Assembly: GCA_902806595.1 (NCBI GenBank)
Contig: CADCXC010000008.1
Coordinates: 186,001 to 250,000 of the forward strand
DNA length: 64,000 nucleotides
DNA from: Pyrenopolyporus hunteri
Taxonomy: Eukaryota; Ascomycota; Sordariomycetes; Xylariales; Hypoxylaceae
Direction of reading: 5' to 3'
Shown here: positions 41,723 to 52,669 of the stretch, piece after piece
Position numbering within the stretch: the stretch's first letter is position 1
Layout of the letters: each line of letters starts with the position of its first letter
Position numbers and translations under genes: made by a program
Notes under the pieces: model-generated
What the model was told of the DNA's origin: nothing
The model's input: only the letters and a program-made list of their open reading frames with translations
Database searches by the model: none

Positions 41723-43152
41723 ATGTCCAACACCGATTTTCTCAGTCGAGCGATCGACACGGTCCACCGCGCCGTGACCGCCGATAAGGAAGCCGAATAT
41801 GAGAAGGCCTATCAGCTCTACTACCAGTCGCTCGAGTTATTCATGCTCGCCCTAAAATGGGAGAAGAACCCTAAAAGCAAGGAGATGATCCGCCAGAAGA
41901 CGGGCGAATACATGGACCGCGCCGAGAAGTTGAAAGCCCATCTCGCCGATGCCGATGCGAGGCGTAGGAAGCCGGGCATGGTTGGCGCGAATGGCTCTTC
42001 GACGGGCGGATCGGGGAAGGGGAAGCAGAATGGCGAGGACGGTGTCGACGAGGACAGCAAGAAACTGCGGAATGCCCTCGCCGGCGCTATTCTTCAGGAT
42101 CGGCCGAATGTCAAATGGGACGACGTCGCTGGGCTGGATGGGGCGAAGGAGGCGTTAAAAGAGGCGGTATTGCTGCCCATCAAGTTTCCCAATCTGTTTC
42201 AAGGCAAGCGTAAGCCGTGGAAGGGTATCCTACTGTACGGCCCCCCTGGTACAGGTAAGAGTTACTTAGCAAAAGCTGTCGCCACCGAAGCAAAAAGCAC
42301 ATTTTTCAGCGTGAGCAGTAGTGACTTGGTAAGCAAGTGGATGGGTGAAAGTGAAAGGTGAGCCCTTCCGAGTTCCCGCTCCGATATGGGAGATTAGAAC
42401 TAACTTCTGTTCAACACATAGGCTAGTCAAGCAGCTCTTTGCTATGGCACGAGAAAACAAGCCCTCTATTATTTTTATCGACGAGGTCGACGCCCTCTGC
42501 GGGCCCCGGGGTGAAGGCGAGTCGGAAGCTTCGCGGAGAATCAAGACCGAGATGCTGGTACAGATGGATGGTGTTGGGAAGGATTCGACGGGTGTGTTGG
42601 TCCTGGGCGCAACGAATATTCCCTGGCAACTGGATGCTGCTATTCGAAGACGATTCCAGCGACGAGTTCACATCAGCCTGCCGGACATTGCCGCGAGGAC
42701 AACCATGTTCAAGTTAGCTGTCGGTGAAACACCAACCACCCTGAAGAACGAAGATTATCGAGAGTTAGCGAAGCTGGCCGAAGGTTACTCAGGCAGCGAT
42801 ATAACCATTGCCGTACAGGACGCCCTTATGCAACCAATACGAAAGATTCAACAAGCTACACACTTCAAAGAGGTAACCTCAAATCACTTCATTACAGTAG
42901 GCCTTATTCGTTGCTAATCCTAGTTTGTAGGTACAAAAAGACGGGAAAACTCTCCTAACACCATGCTCGCCGGGCGACCCGCAGGCGAAGGAGATGACGT
43001 GGGACGACGTTGATCCGGAAAGGCTGCTCGAGCCCTTAGTCGACTTCAAGGATTTCGTGAAGGCCATCAAGTCGTCAAGACCGACGGTTTCCGAAGAGGA
43101 TCTGAGGCGCAATTCGGAATGGACCAAGGAGTTTGGAAGCGAAGGGAACTAA
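41723..43152 (+). CDS. VPS4: Vps4, ESCRT-III disassembly AAA ATPase, three exons
   Basis: Exons 41723-42357, 42422-42872 and 42931-43152, 435 residues; introns of 64 and 58 nt, phases 2 and 0. The N-terminal MIT domain covers about residues 1-80 (FLSRAIDTVHRAVTADKEAE, YEKAYQLYYQSLELF). A Gly/Ser linker leads to the AAA module: DVAGLDGAKEALKEAVLLP, Walker A GPPGTGKS, pore residues KWMGESER, Walker B IIFIDEVDALCG, sensor 1 LGATNIPW and arginine fingers in AIRRRFQRR. The beta domain and C-terminal helix are present (LTPCSPGDPQAKEMTWDDV, SEWTKEFGSEGN). Vps4 pulls apart ESCRT-III filaments to recycle them at endosomes and during membrane scission. The ATG at 41723 is chosen over upstream open codons because it gives the expected MIT start. 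Confidence 0.95.
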
Positions 43153-43852
43153 GGGGAGTTTACGGAACGCGGCGGCATACCAAGGGCGTTTTGGGCGAAC
43201 CTACATTCATATCATCGTTTGGGCAACTTCGTGGCTACATACCTATTTTTGAGTTCCTTCGGCCATTGCAGCGCAATACGCTTGCTTGTAATAGACACAT
43301 GGCAGCTGATAATTCGTTTATCCCTCTTAGCGAAGAGATCGTATATTCGGACTCCTTTATGGATGCGTGAAGTTGTGATTACTCGGATTCTGGGCGGACA
43401 TGTGGCTAGACCGCTTTGCCTCTCTAAATCAGCATACGTTGCGAGCATTTCGGATCTGATGGTAACTGAGAATCAGTCGGTAGGATGACGCGAACGACAC
43501 TTAGGTCTAGATAGAAAACCCACGACTTAGGCGAATGAATCAAATATGAAAGTCATCAATTCATCATATCAGAATAGACACATCCCCGGACACTAGAAAT
43601 AATACATCAAGTTCCAAAAGGCTAGCAGCGCAAGATTCAATTGCAAGAAAATAAATTATATTCCCCTCGTCTTGTTGTGATTCATCGATACGGATTTCTC
43701 GTTTAAATAAAACCAGCGGAATGACGACGGGTATGAGCCTACCATGTACACAACCACACCCAGAGAAACACCTGAATACCGGAACGCCTAGCCCATGCCT
43801 GGTTCAACCACGTATCAATTCAACCGTTACGGATGGAACCACCCCCGTCCCC
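43153..43852. other. Intergenic between convergent VPS4 and NOP56
   Basis: 700 bases holding both 3' UTRs. The short frames in it have no family features. Confidence 0.4.
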
Positions 43853-45501
43853 CTATTCGTCGGCGTGCTTCTTCTTCTTTTTCTTCTTCTTCTCGCCGTC
43901 GGCCTCTACTTCTACCGTACCGTTTACGTCGCTGTGCTTGCGCTTCTTCTTCTCTTCCTTCTTCTCCTTCTTGTCTTTCTTGTCCTTGGACTTCTTCTCT
44001 TTCTTGGGTGTGGCGTTAGGTGGGAGAGGGGCATCGATCATCTCCGTATCGATGGCTAGACTCTGGCCGTCCGCGAGGATATCGGCCATTGCTTGTTCCT
44101 ATGCACATATTAGTAACTTGGGATACGATGAATCTGGAAGCGTAGACTTACCATCGCATCCGTATTCTTGGTGGGCTTCTTGCCGGTGGCGTAGAACTCA
44201 AGTCGGTCTTCAACCTGCCGCCTTAACGCATCACCAAACTTCTTCGATGGTTGCTCGGCAAAGTTGTCGATTCGGCTAGCAATACTGCACTTGTTCGCAA
44301 GGTATCTTGAGATACGGCCCTTATCCTTCTGACTCGCTCGGCCGATGTACGTGCTGTGGTAGATGAGACCAAACTTGGGCGTGTTACCCTTTGTCTTCAG
44401 CGCTCGGAATAAGGCCTTCTCAGCACCGAGAATCTGGAGCGTCGAAGCCGGATACTTCGACAAGTTCGTAAGAGAGCCGGCTTTCTGTATAAGACGAGCC
44501 GCAACGACTTCGCCAATGAGGGCAGCTAAGTTGGGTGCCACCGTGCTCATCTTGTCAACTAAATAGCTGTAGAGCGTCCTCCGGTACTCGGCAAGTTTGA
44601 CCACCTTGCCGGCGAATGTAGAAATATTGTTCATATCGACCTCCGACAGCTCTCGGCCCATGGAGATCTTGGCCTTGTTGATGATTTCCTGAGCCTTTTC
44701 CTCATCTTCGTTGACCAGAGCAGCAATCTCGTGGAGCTTATCCTCCGAGAGAGTGGACTTATCGCCAATGTAGAGAGCTAACCGCGCGTAGGTAAGGTTG
44801 TCGGAAGCGATGTTGAAGAGCTCGGGGAAGTGCCAGCCGTACCACTCCCGAACCTTCTGGGAGAACAGGTTGATGCCTTTATCGAGGTTGTCCAGAGTAG
44901 CAATAGCTCGGATGATGTGGTTATCGTTCTTGTGGACGTTGAACTTGACCTTGCCGCGCGAGTAGGCGTGGCCGAGACCCAGCTGGGCTCTCTCCACGTC
45001 TCCCTCTTGGAGTCCCTTGAGCAACTTGGACGCGTGAAGGCGGATGCCTCGCAGGAGGTCGGCGACTACTTCGGACGTATCGCCAGTCTCGCATTCAACG
45101 CCGGGGAAAGCGGCCTTGATAGAACCAGCCAAGTTCTTGTCAGCGACGCCAAGGACGACCTTGCTCTTCTTCGATTGAGGCAGGTTCAATTCGAGATTGG
45201 ACTTGAGGTAGTCGGAGAGTATGCCCTCCGAAATCAGGTTGATGTTCTCAAGAGCGTCGGCAGCATTTCTACGAGTCGATGTGTTAGTCTTATGCCGTAG
45301 AGCACGTCGAAGAGAGATAGATTAGACCTGCCTCCAAGGCGCGAAGTTGACCAATTGCACCATTTTACCAAACTTGGCGAGGTCCTGACCAGCTTTCTGG
45401 ACCTCCTTCAGGTGCAGGCCAACAGTGTCCTGCTGGTGAACGACCTTGAAGATGGCATAGCCGACGGCTGACTCATGCAGCAGGAAATCTACTCGCGTCA
45501 T
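43853..45501 (-). CDS. NOP56: Nop56, box C/D snoRNP core protein, three exons with a GC-AG intron
   Basis: Exons 45501-45332, 45268-44152 and 44098-43853, 510 residues. The second intron is normal (GTAAGT to ATAG, 53 nt). The first (63 nt) starts with GC in GGAG|GCAGGT and ends CGTAG after a CTAAC branch. Only the GC donor keeps the frame and gives FAPWRNAADALENINLISEG. The protein has the N-terminal Nop5/56 domain (VGYAIFKVVHQQDTVGL), the coiled coil, and the Nop domain (VAPNLAALIGEVVAARLIQKAGSLTNLSKYPASTLQILGAEKALF). The tail is extremely Lys-rich. Nop56 pairs with Nop58 and fibrillarin to guide rRNA 2'-O-methylation in the nucleolus. LLRGIRLHASKLLKGLQEGD and REWYGWHFPELF favour Nop56 over Nop58. 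Confidence 0.93.
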
Positions 45502-47369
45502 CTTGCCCGTTGTATGAATCTTGCGTGGATTTGCGCATAAGATCTTGTCGGGCCGGGCGTGAATGTGATGGAGGGAAAAAAATTGAAGCTTTAGAGGAAA
45601 AAGGCACGAAATTTTTTGTCAAGCTCGAGTCCCCACTCGGGTGTACGTAGGTACCTGGGTACTTTGCATCTTCGGTAAAGCCTCGGTAGGCCGTGTGTTC
45701 ACCTTTGTTAGACTCTTTACCTAAGCGCAACCGCTTATCTAATCCAATTGATTACCTACTCATTTTGTCTTTAGGGAGACTGAAAAGTTCAGCTGGGATT
45801 GTTCTGATCTATTAACAATATGACCTGGATACTGCCGACTGCTCGTAGTTCGTTCTTAGGCGTAAAGGCACCCTACTCGATCGACACAATTCGATACGAG
45901 AGGAATTATCACCGTCGCAGCAACGCATATATTCAAGTAATATGCGCCGTGTAAGCAGCGCGAGGGGCTCTATAAGGCTAGAGTCGTCTAACGCATCGCA
46001 TTCCGTTTCTCAACGGATCGCAGTTGTTTATTATGGTGGATAGCGGCATCTCTATACTTTTAGAAATCGCCGAAGACTATCTAATTTAAACCCGCCCTAA
46101 CTCGATAACCAGCCCATACAAGTATCTACTGATGTGTATTGACTGTCCTGCTGACTCAACATACACTTATTCGACTCTAACTCTTCCGAACCTAAAACAT
46201 TTAGAGATCGCAATTTAGTTAGGGAATGGGGTGTGAGGCAGGCCTAGTATTAATAATCGAGATTCCCTTTAGCTGAAGGTTAGTCATCTTAACCAAGACT
46301 GTAGGCTGTCTAAAGGTAGGAAATGTTTGAGACGATCGGCTTCTTTATTTCCCTGTGAATAAGGGTCAGGTGACCTGTAGCTTACGGGACGGGCCGTACT
46401 ATGTTATTCAACTGGGAGGCCCGTGTATGCTCAGTAGGTCGCCTTAAGTAATCACCTAACTAATAAATATTGCCTTAGTTAATCATCACCGGGACTTAAA
46501 ATGCCCGCTTATTTCTTCCCCCGCAAGCGCCGTCAGGAGAATACTCGGTATTTCCTATGTTTCAGAGGTTTCCAGTTTTCAAGTCAATCCGATCTAGTAT
46601 GGTTCCGTCATTAACCTATAATCATAATTGGAGCCAATGATCGACTCCGAATCCTCCGGGAGTGGGCCGTCAAGCCTATGGATCGAAAGTTTGGTTCCTG
46701 AAAATCGACTCCGCGCCCTCCAGAAGCTGTGGGTATTGTGGTTTAAATTGGTCCCGATGGTTTTAACTCCGCACACTCCGGGGCAGCAGCCCGTCAGAAT
46801 GGCTGAATATCGTTCGACCAGGTATCCAAACCCACCGCCGAGACGTATTCCGAGAACACCGGGGCGACGTCATTCGTTTCTACGCTCTTACGATTTCTCT
46901 ACTGGGGTGCTAATCGGCCCTGGAGTAAGCTCTGAAATAGTATCGCTGTCGAATTCTGATTGGTAAAGACGGTTCCGGTACTTTGTTGTCCCTATGTGAG
47001 GCTAGCTTACACTTTTTCGGAGATACTCGTCTGCTGCATCACGAATCGCTGTTTTGGTAACCTTCTGCTTCTCCGAGATGGCTATGGAGCCGCTTCACTA
47101 TGATGGATTCTTGGTAATATTGATAATGTGGATGATCTGTATAGATTCCTATAATGTCTATTGTTCGAAAGGTGTATATAACCAGCCGTGCTTCCAGCTC
47201 AAAATCACATCTTCTCATCACCACTCAGCATCAACATTCAACAGCATCACTCAATATCATCACTCAACAGCCTCACTTACAATTAATACTTGACACTAAT
47301 TCCAGACAACACTACTCCAACATTCCACTAGAATCTCTCACAGCAAAACACTCATAAACTCCAACAATA
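45502..47369. other. Intergenic upstream of NOP56 and of the OYE gene
   Basis: 1.87 kb between divergent genes. A cluster of four CCG-N6-CCG type sites lies at 46647-46861 (listed separately). TAACTAATAAATATTGCC-type AT-rich sequence surrounds 46455-46480. A 112-codon frame at 46628-46966 overlaps the motif cluster and has no family features. The 47170-47369 part is C/A-rich and looks like the OYE leader. Confidence 0.4.
46647..46861. promoter_or_regulatory. Four spaced CCG-N6-CCG sites upstream of the OYE gene
   Basis: Sites at 46647-46658 (CCGAATCCTCCG), 46711-46722 (CCGCGCCCTCCA, one base off), 46769-46780 (CCGCACACTCCG) and 46850-46861 (CCGAGAACACCG). The first two share a longer flank, ATCGACTCCG. 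On the minus strand they read CGG-N6-CGG, the half-site type of fungal Zn2Cys6 regulators. They end about 510 bases before the OYE start codon. Binding is inference. Confidence 0.35.
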
Positions 47370-48878
47370 ATGTCTTCAAACATTGCTCAGAGCATCCCCA
47401 ACACACCCGCCCCGGGCGTCCCTTTCTTCACACCGATTCAGGACCCGCCTGCCGGAACCGCTCTCGACCCCCAGCCCGATGGAAGCCCGATCCCGAAGCT
47501 CTTCACTCCCCTAAAGATCCGTGGCCTCACCCTCCACAACCGCATAATGCTTTCTCCTCTCTGCCAGTACTCGGCTGACAACGGCTTCCACACCCTATGG
47601 CACGTCACTCACCTTGGCGGTATCATTCAGCGAGGTGTAAGTTTCCTATTAATCCAGCAAGTAATAGAACGAATAATGCTAACACAACTATACAGCCGGG
47701 TCTTGCTATGATTGAAGCCACCGCAGTCCAGGCTCGCGGCCGCATCACTCCTAACGACTCTGGTCTCTGGCTTGACGCACACAAGGCGGGCTTGAAGCAG
47801 CATGTCGACTTCGCCCACTCTCAAGGCCAGAAAATCGCTATCCAGCTCGCTCACGCCGGCCGCAAGGCCTCCGCCGTGCCCCCTTTCCTGCACAAGGGTG
47901 CCACTGCTTCTGCTGAAGTCGGTGGCTGGCCCGATGACATCGTCGCTCCCAGCGCCATCGCCTTCGACGAGAACCACGTAGTACCCAAGGCCCTTACCCT
48001 CGAGGAAATTGACCAGCTCAAGGTCGACTTCCGCGCCGCTGCTCAGCGCGCTGTCGATGTCGGCTTCGATGCCCTCGAGCTTCACTGCGCCCACGGTTAT
48101 CTGCTTCACCAGTTCCTGTCCGCCGCCACCAACCACCGTACCGACAAGTACGGCGGCAACTTCGAGAAGCGCGCCCGCCTTATCCTAGAGCTTGTTGACG
48201 AGTTCCGCTCTGTCATGCCCTCTGACATGCCCCTCTTCGTCCGCGTCAGCGCCACTGACTGGCTCGAGAACGCCGAGGGCTACACTGGCGAGAGCTGGAC
48301 CCTCAACGACACTATCCGCCTATCTGTCATCCTTGCTGAACGGGGCGTCGATGTGATCGACGTGTCCAGTGGTGGCAACCACCCCCTACAGAAGATCACC
48401 AGGGGTGCCGGCTACCAGGCGCCTTTCGCCAAGGCCATCAAGCGCGCCGTTCCCGACAACGTCAAGGTCGTCGTCGTCGGTAGCATCATGAACGGAACGA
48501 TGGCTGAGGAGCTCCTTGTCGGCGGCAACGGTCCCGACGACACTCCCGTAGATATCGCTGCCGCCGGGCGCATGTTCCAGAAGAACCCCGGCCTTGTTTG
48601 GACTTGGGCTGAAGAGGTATGCGATAATATTTTCCACCCCCCTATGACTTACATCTGCTAACAATCTGATTTCACAGCTCCACGTAGCAACCTATGTCGC
48701 GAAGCAGATCGGCTGGGGCTTCGGTGGCCGAGGCACCAAGCAGCGTAAGGCTGCCACCACCAACGGAACTAACGGTGTCAACGGCACCAAAGCCATCAAC
48801 GGAACCAATGGTGTCGACGGCACGAACGGCATCAAAGCTACCAACGGACTCAAAGCCGTCAACGGCGCCAAGGCTTAA
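47370..48878 (+). CDS. Old yellow enzyme family NADH:flavin oxidoreductase (YqjM-like), three exons
   Basis: Exons 47370-47636, 47696-48616 and 48678-48878, 462 residues. Introns (59 and 61 nt) run GTAAGT to ACAG and GTATGC to ACAG, both phase 0. It shows KLFTPLKIRGLTLHNRIMLS, the QYSADNGF active-site segment with Cys (PLCQYS), IQLAHAGRKAS, the catalytic-type HCAHGYLLHQFLS (His-x-x-His as in the YqjM class), NHRTDKYGG and the FMN-binding VVVVGSIMNG and AAAGRMFQKNPG. Such FMN enzymes reduce activated C=C bonds with NAD(P)H. The natural substrate is unknown. The third exon ends in an odd tail of about 40 residues made of NGT, NGV, NGI and NGL units, absent from typical family members. Confidence 0.9.
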
Positions 48879-49664
48879 GAATCGAAAGGCATTAGACGAC
48901 TGTTCTCTATTCACTACGATTAATGACGGGAAAATTAATTGGAGGATATGGCTATAAATGGGTAATTTGAGTTCGGGATGGGTCATGAAGCATATCTTCT
49001 CTCTTCTCATAGACGCGCTCGCGCATGCATCCATAGCATAGATTTTGGCTCTTAGATCTCTTGGGTAGATTTGGCGTTTGAATACAGATGACTACTATTA
49101 CTATAACACGCTTGTCCACTGCGATCTCGTTTCGTTTCTGAAATGTGATAACACGATACCGGAGTTTTATTAGGGCTCAATTTTATTATTGTTACTATCA
49201 AGTCGATAGACCTTACCATCTTGACGAAGCACACTGAATGCTTTAGAAATCTTGGGGAAGCAATGGTGAGCTCTGGTATCATCCCTGGACCTTATGGATA
49301 CCCCTTGTGCGGGTGATCATCATGTGCTTAACAAGGTCACAGTCTGCGAGTCGTCGAACCCTTGTTGATGTCTGCTAAAGTACATGATAATTAAGCCATG
49401 GGCATGGAAATTAACTCAATACTCAACGTTTACGACTCCTGACCCGCCCCTTATTTGTCGATGGGACGAATAAACTTCGGGTTTCTGGGTGAAAATTTTG
49501 TTCTTTTCTCTTTGAATATAAGTCTAGCGGTAGCAAAGCCAGAAGCTACGCCTGCGATATTTCCCCGATGGGTTCCCTGTGGCTTATAAGTATCTGGGCC
49601 CAGCTTCGTAGTTTCCACCGCCTGCGTTTATCACTAAACGAAAGAAGATAAACTGAGATGGCAG
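48879..49664. other. Intergenic between convergent OYE and F-box-like genes
   Basis: About 790 bases with no gene; both 3' UTRs probably lie here. Confidence 0.4.
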
Positions 49665-51152
49665 TCATGGCGGTAGGTCCCTCACATGCCGAAAATGGTA
49701 TCCCTCCCATAACAACTGGCGAACAGACAGGTCCGACGCGGTTTTCGTGCCCCTCTTCAGGTAGTGTAGGACCTGGCCGCGGATTTTGATATGATAGGGA
49801 GGCCTGCTGTAAATCCCCATGCGTAGTCGGCCAAAGGCGTATTCCCTCGCGACCGCTCTCCAGGACTGTATGACGCCCGCAGTGAACCTCTTGGGCTTGA
49901 ACAGCCCCTCAAACCATTCGATCAGCGCCTCGTTGCCCGTGCGCGTGTACCGGAAGATGCCCAACCGGTGGCGCTTGCCGTGCCACAGCTCCATCATGCG
50001 GAGCTTCGGCATGCGCAGGGCGGCGCGGGCCGCGGCCTTGAGTATACCCTCCCAGTCACTTATTTTCACGTACGGGCCGAGGTGCGCCGAAGTCAGCGAC
50101 AGATACTCTAGGTCTTGCCACCACCATGTGCCCTCGTGGTTTAAGCTAGGATAGAACGGCTGGAAGAAGTCCTCGGCGCTGATGAGGAAAGACACGTCGA
50201 GCTCGGTGAAATTCTGGCTCGCGACTCGCAAGCTGATGATCCCCGAGGCCTGGTGGTGGACTATGGGCCACTTGTCGAAGATTTCGCTGGTGTCCTCGAA
50301 TGCGGAGAATCTCTTCACGGTACGGGGCAGGGCCGCGACTAGGTGCTCTAAGTCGTTTGCGTGCGGTATGGCGGCCCGCCAGGGCTCGTATCGCATAGTA
50401 TGTAAGCGCGGGAGGCTTTTTATGATTAAGTACAGGCCCGGGATGGCTCGGTAGAATTGCCGCGGGATGTGAAGCTCGGTGACGAAGTCGAGCACCGGTA
50501 GGGTGGTCACTGTACATTTTTCAACGAGACTCAGGTTGAGTTCCATATTGCTGCCTAGCAGTCGTTTTAATGGGCCTACGCCCGGCCTGACCTGTCTGTC
50601 GCGATACCAGCCGTGGTACTCGTCGTGCTGGCCTATCCGATCGAAATCGTAATACGAGGACGTGTCGTCCATGAAACGGTGGTCTCGGAAGTGATGCTCC
50701 CGGTCGCTGGGCGAATATATGCTCAATAGTAGGGTGAGATCTATTCCGTGGGAGTCGGGTTTCCAGGAAGTTAGGATGGTCCAGAAGTCGTATATCGCGT
50801 TTGCGATAATTTTATTATTCTTGGCTATCTCCCTTGCGTCCTCCCCGACTTTGCAAGAGGGACAGGAATATGAAGGAAGTTCTATGCGGAACCACACTTT
50901 GCAAAGCATGCTCCTCCTCTCGCTGGTGAGCAGCTTGTCGAACATTCTCAGATCGCGCTGACGTATCGTGAGGCAGCCGAAGTTCCTGGGCTCGAAGAAC
51001 CCCTGCCACTCGCGGCATACTGTTGCATACGCAGATACGCGGTGCTTATGTCGCTTGTCCTGGCGCTTTGCTTGAATGTGACCTATTCGATGGACGAGAT
51101 AGTCGAAAATCTCCAGCTTGACATCGGCTGGTAGGTTACTGAATTCGAGCAT
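49665..51152 (-). CDS. F-box-like protein (DUF6546-type), function unknown
   Basis: Single exon, 495 residues. The start, LEFSNLPADVKLEIFDYLVH, followed by YATVCREWQGFFEPRNF, has the layout of an F-box-like motif in fungal proteins. The C-terminal half (FSAFEDTSEIF, DWEGILKAAARAALRMPKLRMMELWHG, FRYTRTGNEALIEW) resembles the DUF6546-type tail often seen after such a start. True F-box proteins present substrates to an SCF ubiquitin ligase through Skp1, but many fungal members are untested. A CPSC motif at about residue 96 stands alone. No leucine-rich or WD40 repeats are visible. The DUF assignment is from memory of sequence patterns, without a search. Confidence 0.7.
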   Translation of the reverse strand: MLEFSNLPADVKLEIFDYLVHRIGHIQAKRQDKRHKHRVSAYATVCREWQGFFEPRNFGCLTIRQRDLRMFDKLLTSERRSMLCKVWFRIELPSYSCPSCKVGEDAREIAKNNKIIANAIYDFWTILTSWKPDSHGIDLTLLLSIYSPSDREHHFRDHRFMDDTSSYYDFDRIGQHDEYHGWYRDRQVRPGVGPLKRLLGSNMELNLSLVEKCTVTTLPVLDFVTELHIPRQFYRAIPGLYLIIKSLPRLHTMRYEPWRAAIPHANDLEHLVAALPRTVKRFSAFEDTSEIFDKWPIVHHQASGIISLRVASQNFTELDVSFLISAEDFFQPFYPSLNHEGTWWWQDLEYLSLTSAHLGPYVKISDWEGILKAAARAALRMPKLRMMELWHGKRHRLGIFRYTRTGNEALIEWFEGLFKPKRFTAGVIQSWRAVAREYAFGRLRMGIYSRPPYHIKIRGQVLHYLKRGTKTASDLSVRQLLWEGYHFRHVRDLPP

Positions 51153-52669
51153 GTTGACGAAGAGGCACGGGTTGATTAAGATGTATGTATGGTAAAAGGT
51201 GACCTGTATGGAAAGGTGATTTCGATGAAGCTTCTGGGCTTGCCTTGGTAGCAGGTTTCAGTTGAGGAAAAAGAGGTATTTCGAGGGGGGATTGTTTTTG
51301 ATATGGTTTAGGGCTACCCATATGAACGTTCGAAAGAAAATCATGGAGAAACAACAGTACCTGCCTACCTCAATGAACAAAGTCTCATCACTCGACCGAG
51401 TTTGCTGCACACCACCCTCTACCTACCTAGGTACTAATTAGCCTTCAAGTACTGATTACAACGGCTGTCTCTGGCCGTGCTAGAGGGTTCTTTGCTTTCG
51501 AGGACGCCAAGATGTTTGTCTCTTACGTTCCGTATTACCTAGTACTGGATAACTCTTTTATTATCGTGGTCTTTACGCATGTAGTTCCACTGCCGTGCGT
51601 CTATGGCTTGTCTATACGTTTATATACATACACAACACGGCACGGGGCCTTGTGTATCTAGGGAAAAAAGTGAACACATGTGACACGAGAGGCTAGATAT
51701 TAAAACTCATATGCCTAAAGCATGGGCTTGGGGATGTTGGAAATTCGATATTACCTAAACTTAGAACTTAATCTATATAATTGTGAACGGTAACCGTTCA
51801 ACGGAGTTTAGATGGGCCATGCGAAGTTAGGGGTAAGTGATATGAACCTTTTCACGACTAAGAAGTTTATGTCAAGGTAGCTATATTAAAGCGTAATTCG
51901 AGGACTCATCGACTTAGTGCTTCTAGTAATATAAGAATCGGTTCCCTCTATCAAATAATTTTGACTACTTACCTACCGAGGTAGGTTGGTAGCAGTTCGG
52001 TTGCTTCTAAGGTGTACATAGTATATCGGGCATGTACCTAAGATAGGGGTACATAAATAGGGGCTAAGTACCTAAGTACCTATGATCTCATGCATGGTCT
52101 TATGGTGGCTTATACAGCGTGGCTTGGCAAATATGATGTATATGAAAGCCACACCTCCCAAAGCTTTGCCTGCTTCAGCCGCAACTGCCACGCAAGGTGG
52201 TGGGACCTATATACTAGGTACCTCGGTACTCGTATACGTATAAGGTACAAGCTGTTCCGTCTTAAGCGAAGCTCGCAGAAGCTCCGCCTGTCTTTTGCTT
52301 CGTCTTCCCCTCTGGAATTCCCAGAACGCAAACGAGGTCCACTAATAACACCAGACATGCCAACTTACAATTCTAGACTTCTCAGACATCGTAGAACGCA
52401 TGCATGAAATATCTTGAGATCTGATTGGACCCGAGAAGACCTTCAGGCTATGCTATACGTACGTACATTACAAGGATAGGGCATGCCGCATCGCCACCTC
52501 GTCCACCTTAGCTCACCAAGCCCCCAGGCCACGCAGCTCGGGCTCTGAAGCTGTAACTCGAACCTTTGATTCTACTACAAGGGAAAAGTAGAAGGCAGGT
52601 AACCATTCTTTTCTTCCTCAACTAGACGGAACTACTTATAAAGGTCATCATCCTCTTAAACTTCAACGT
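51153..52669. other. Intergenic between F-box-like and chitinase genes
   Basis: 1.5 kb between divergent genes. TAGG/TACC motifs are dense at 51420-51435, 51970-52085 and 52205-52250. No coding frame with family features was found. The last 100 bases before 52670 include ACTTATAAAGG, a TATA-like site near 52632. Confidence 0.45.

Noticed and set aside
46628..46966. Plus frame of 112 codons upstream of the OYE gene
   Set aside because: No family features and it overlaps the CCG-N6-CCG cluster; Pro/Arg-rich by composition.
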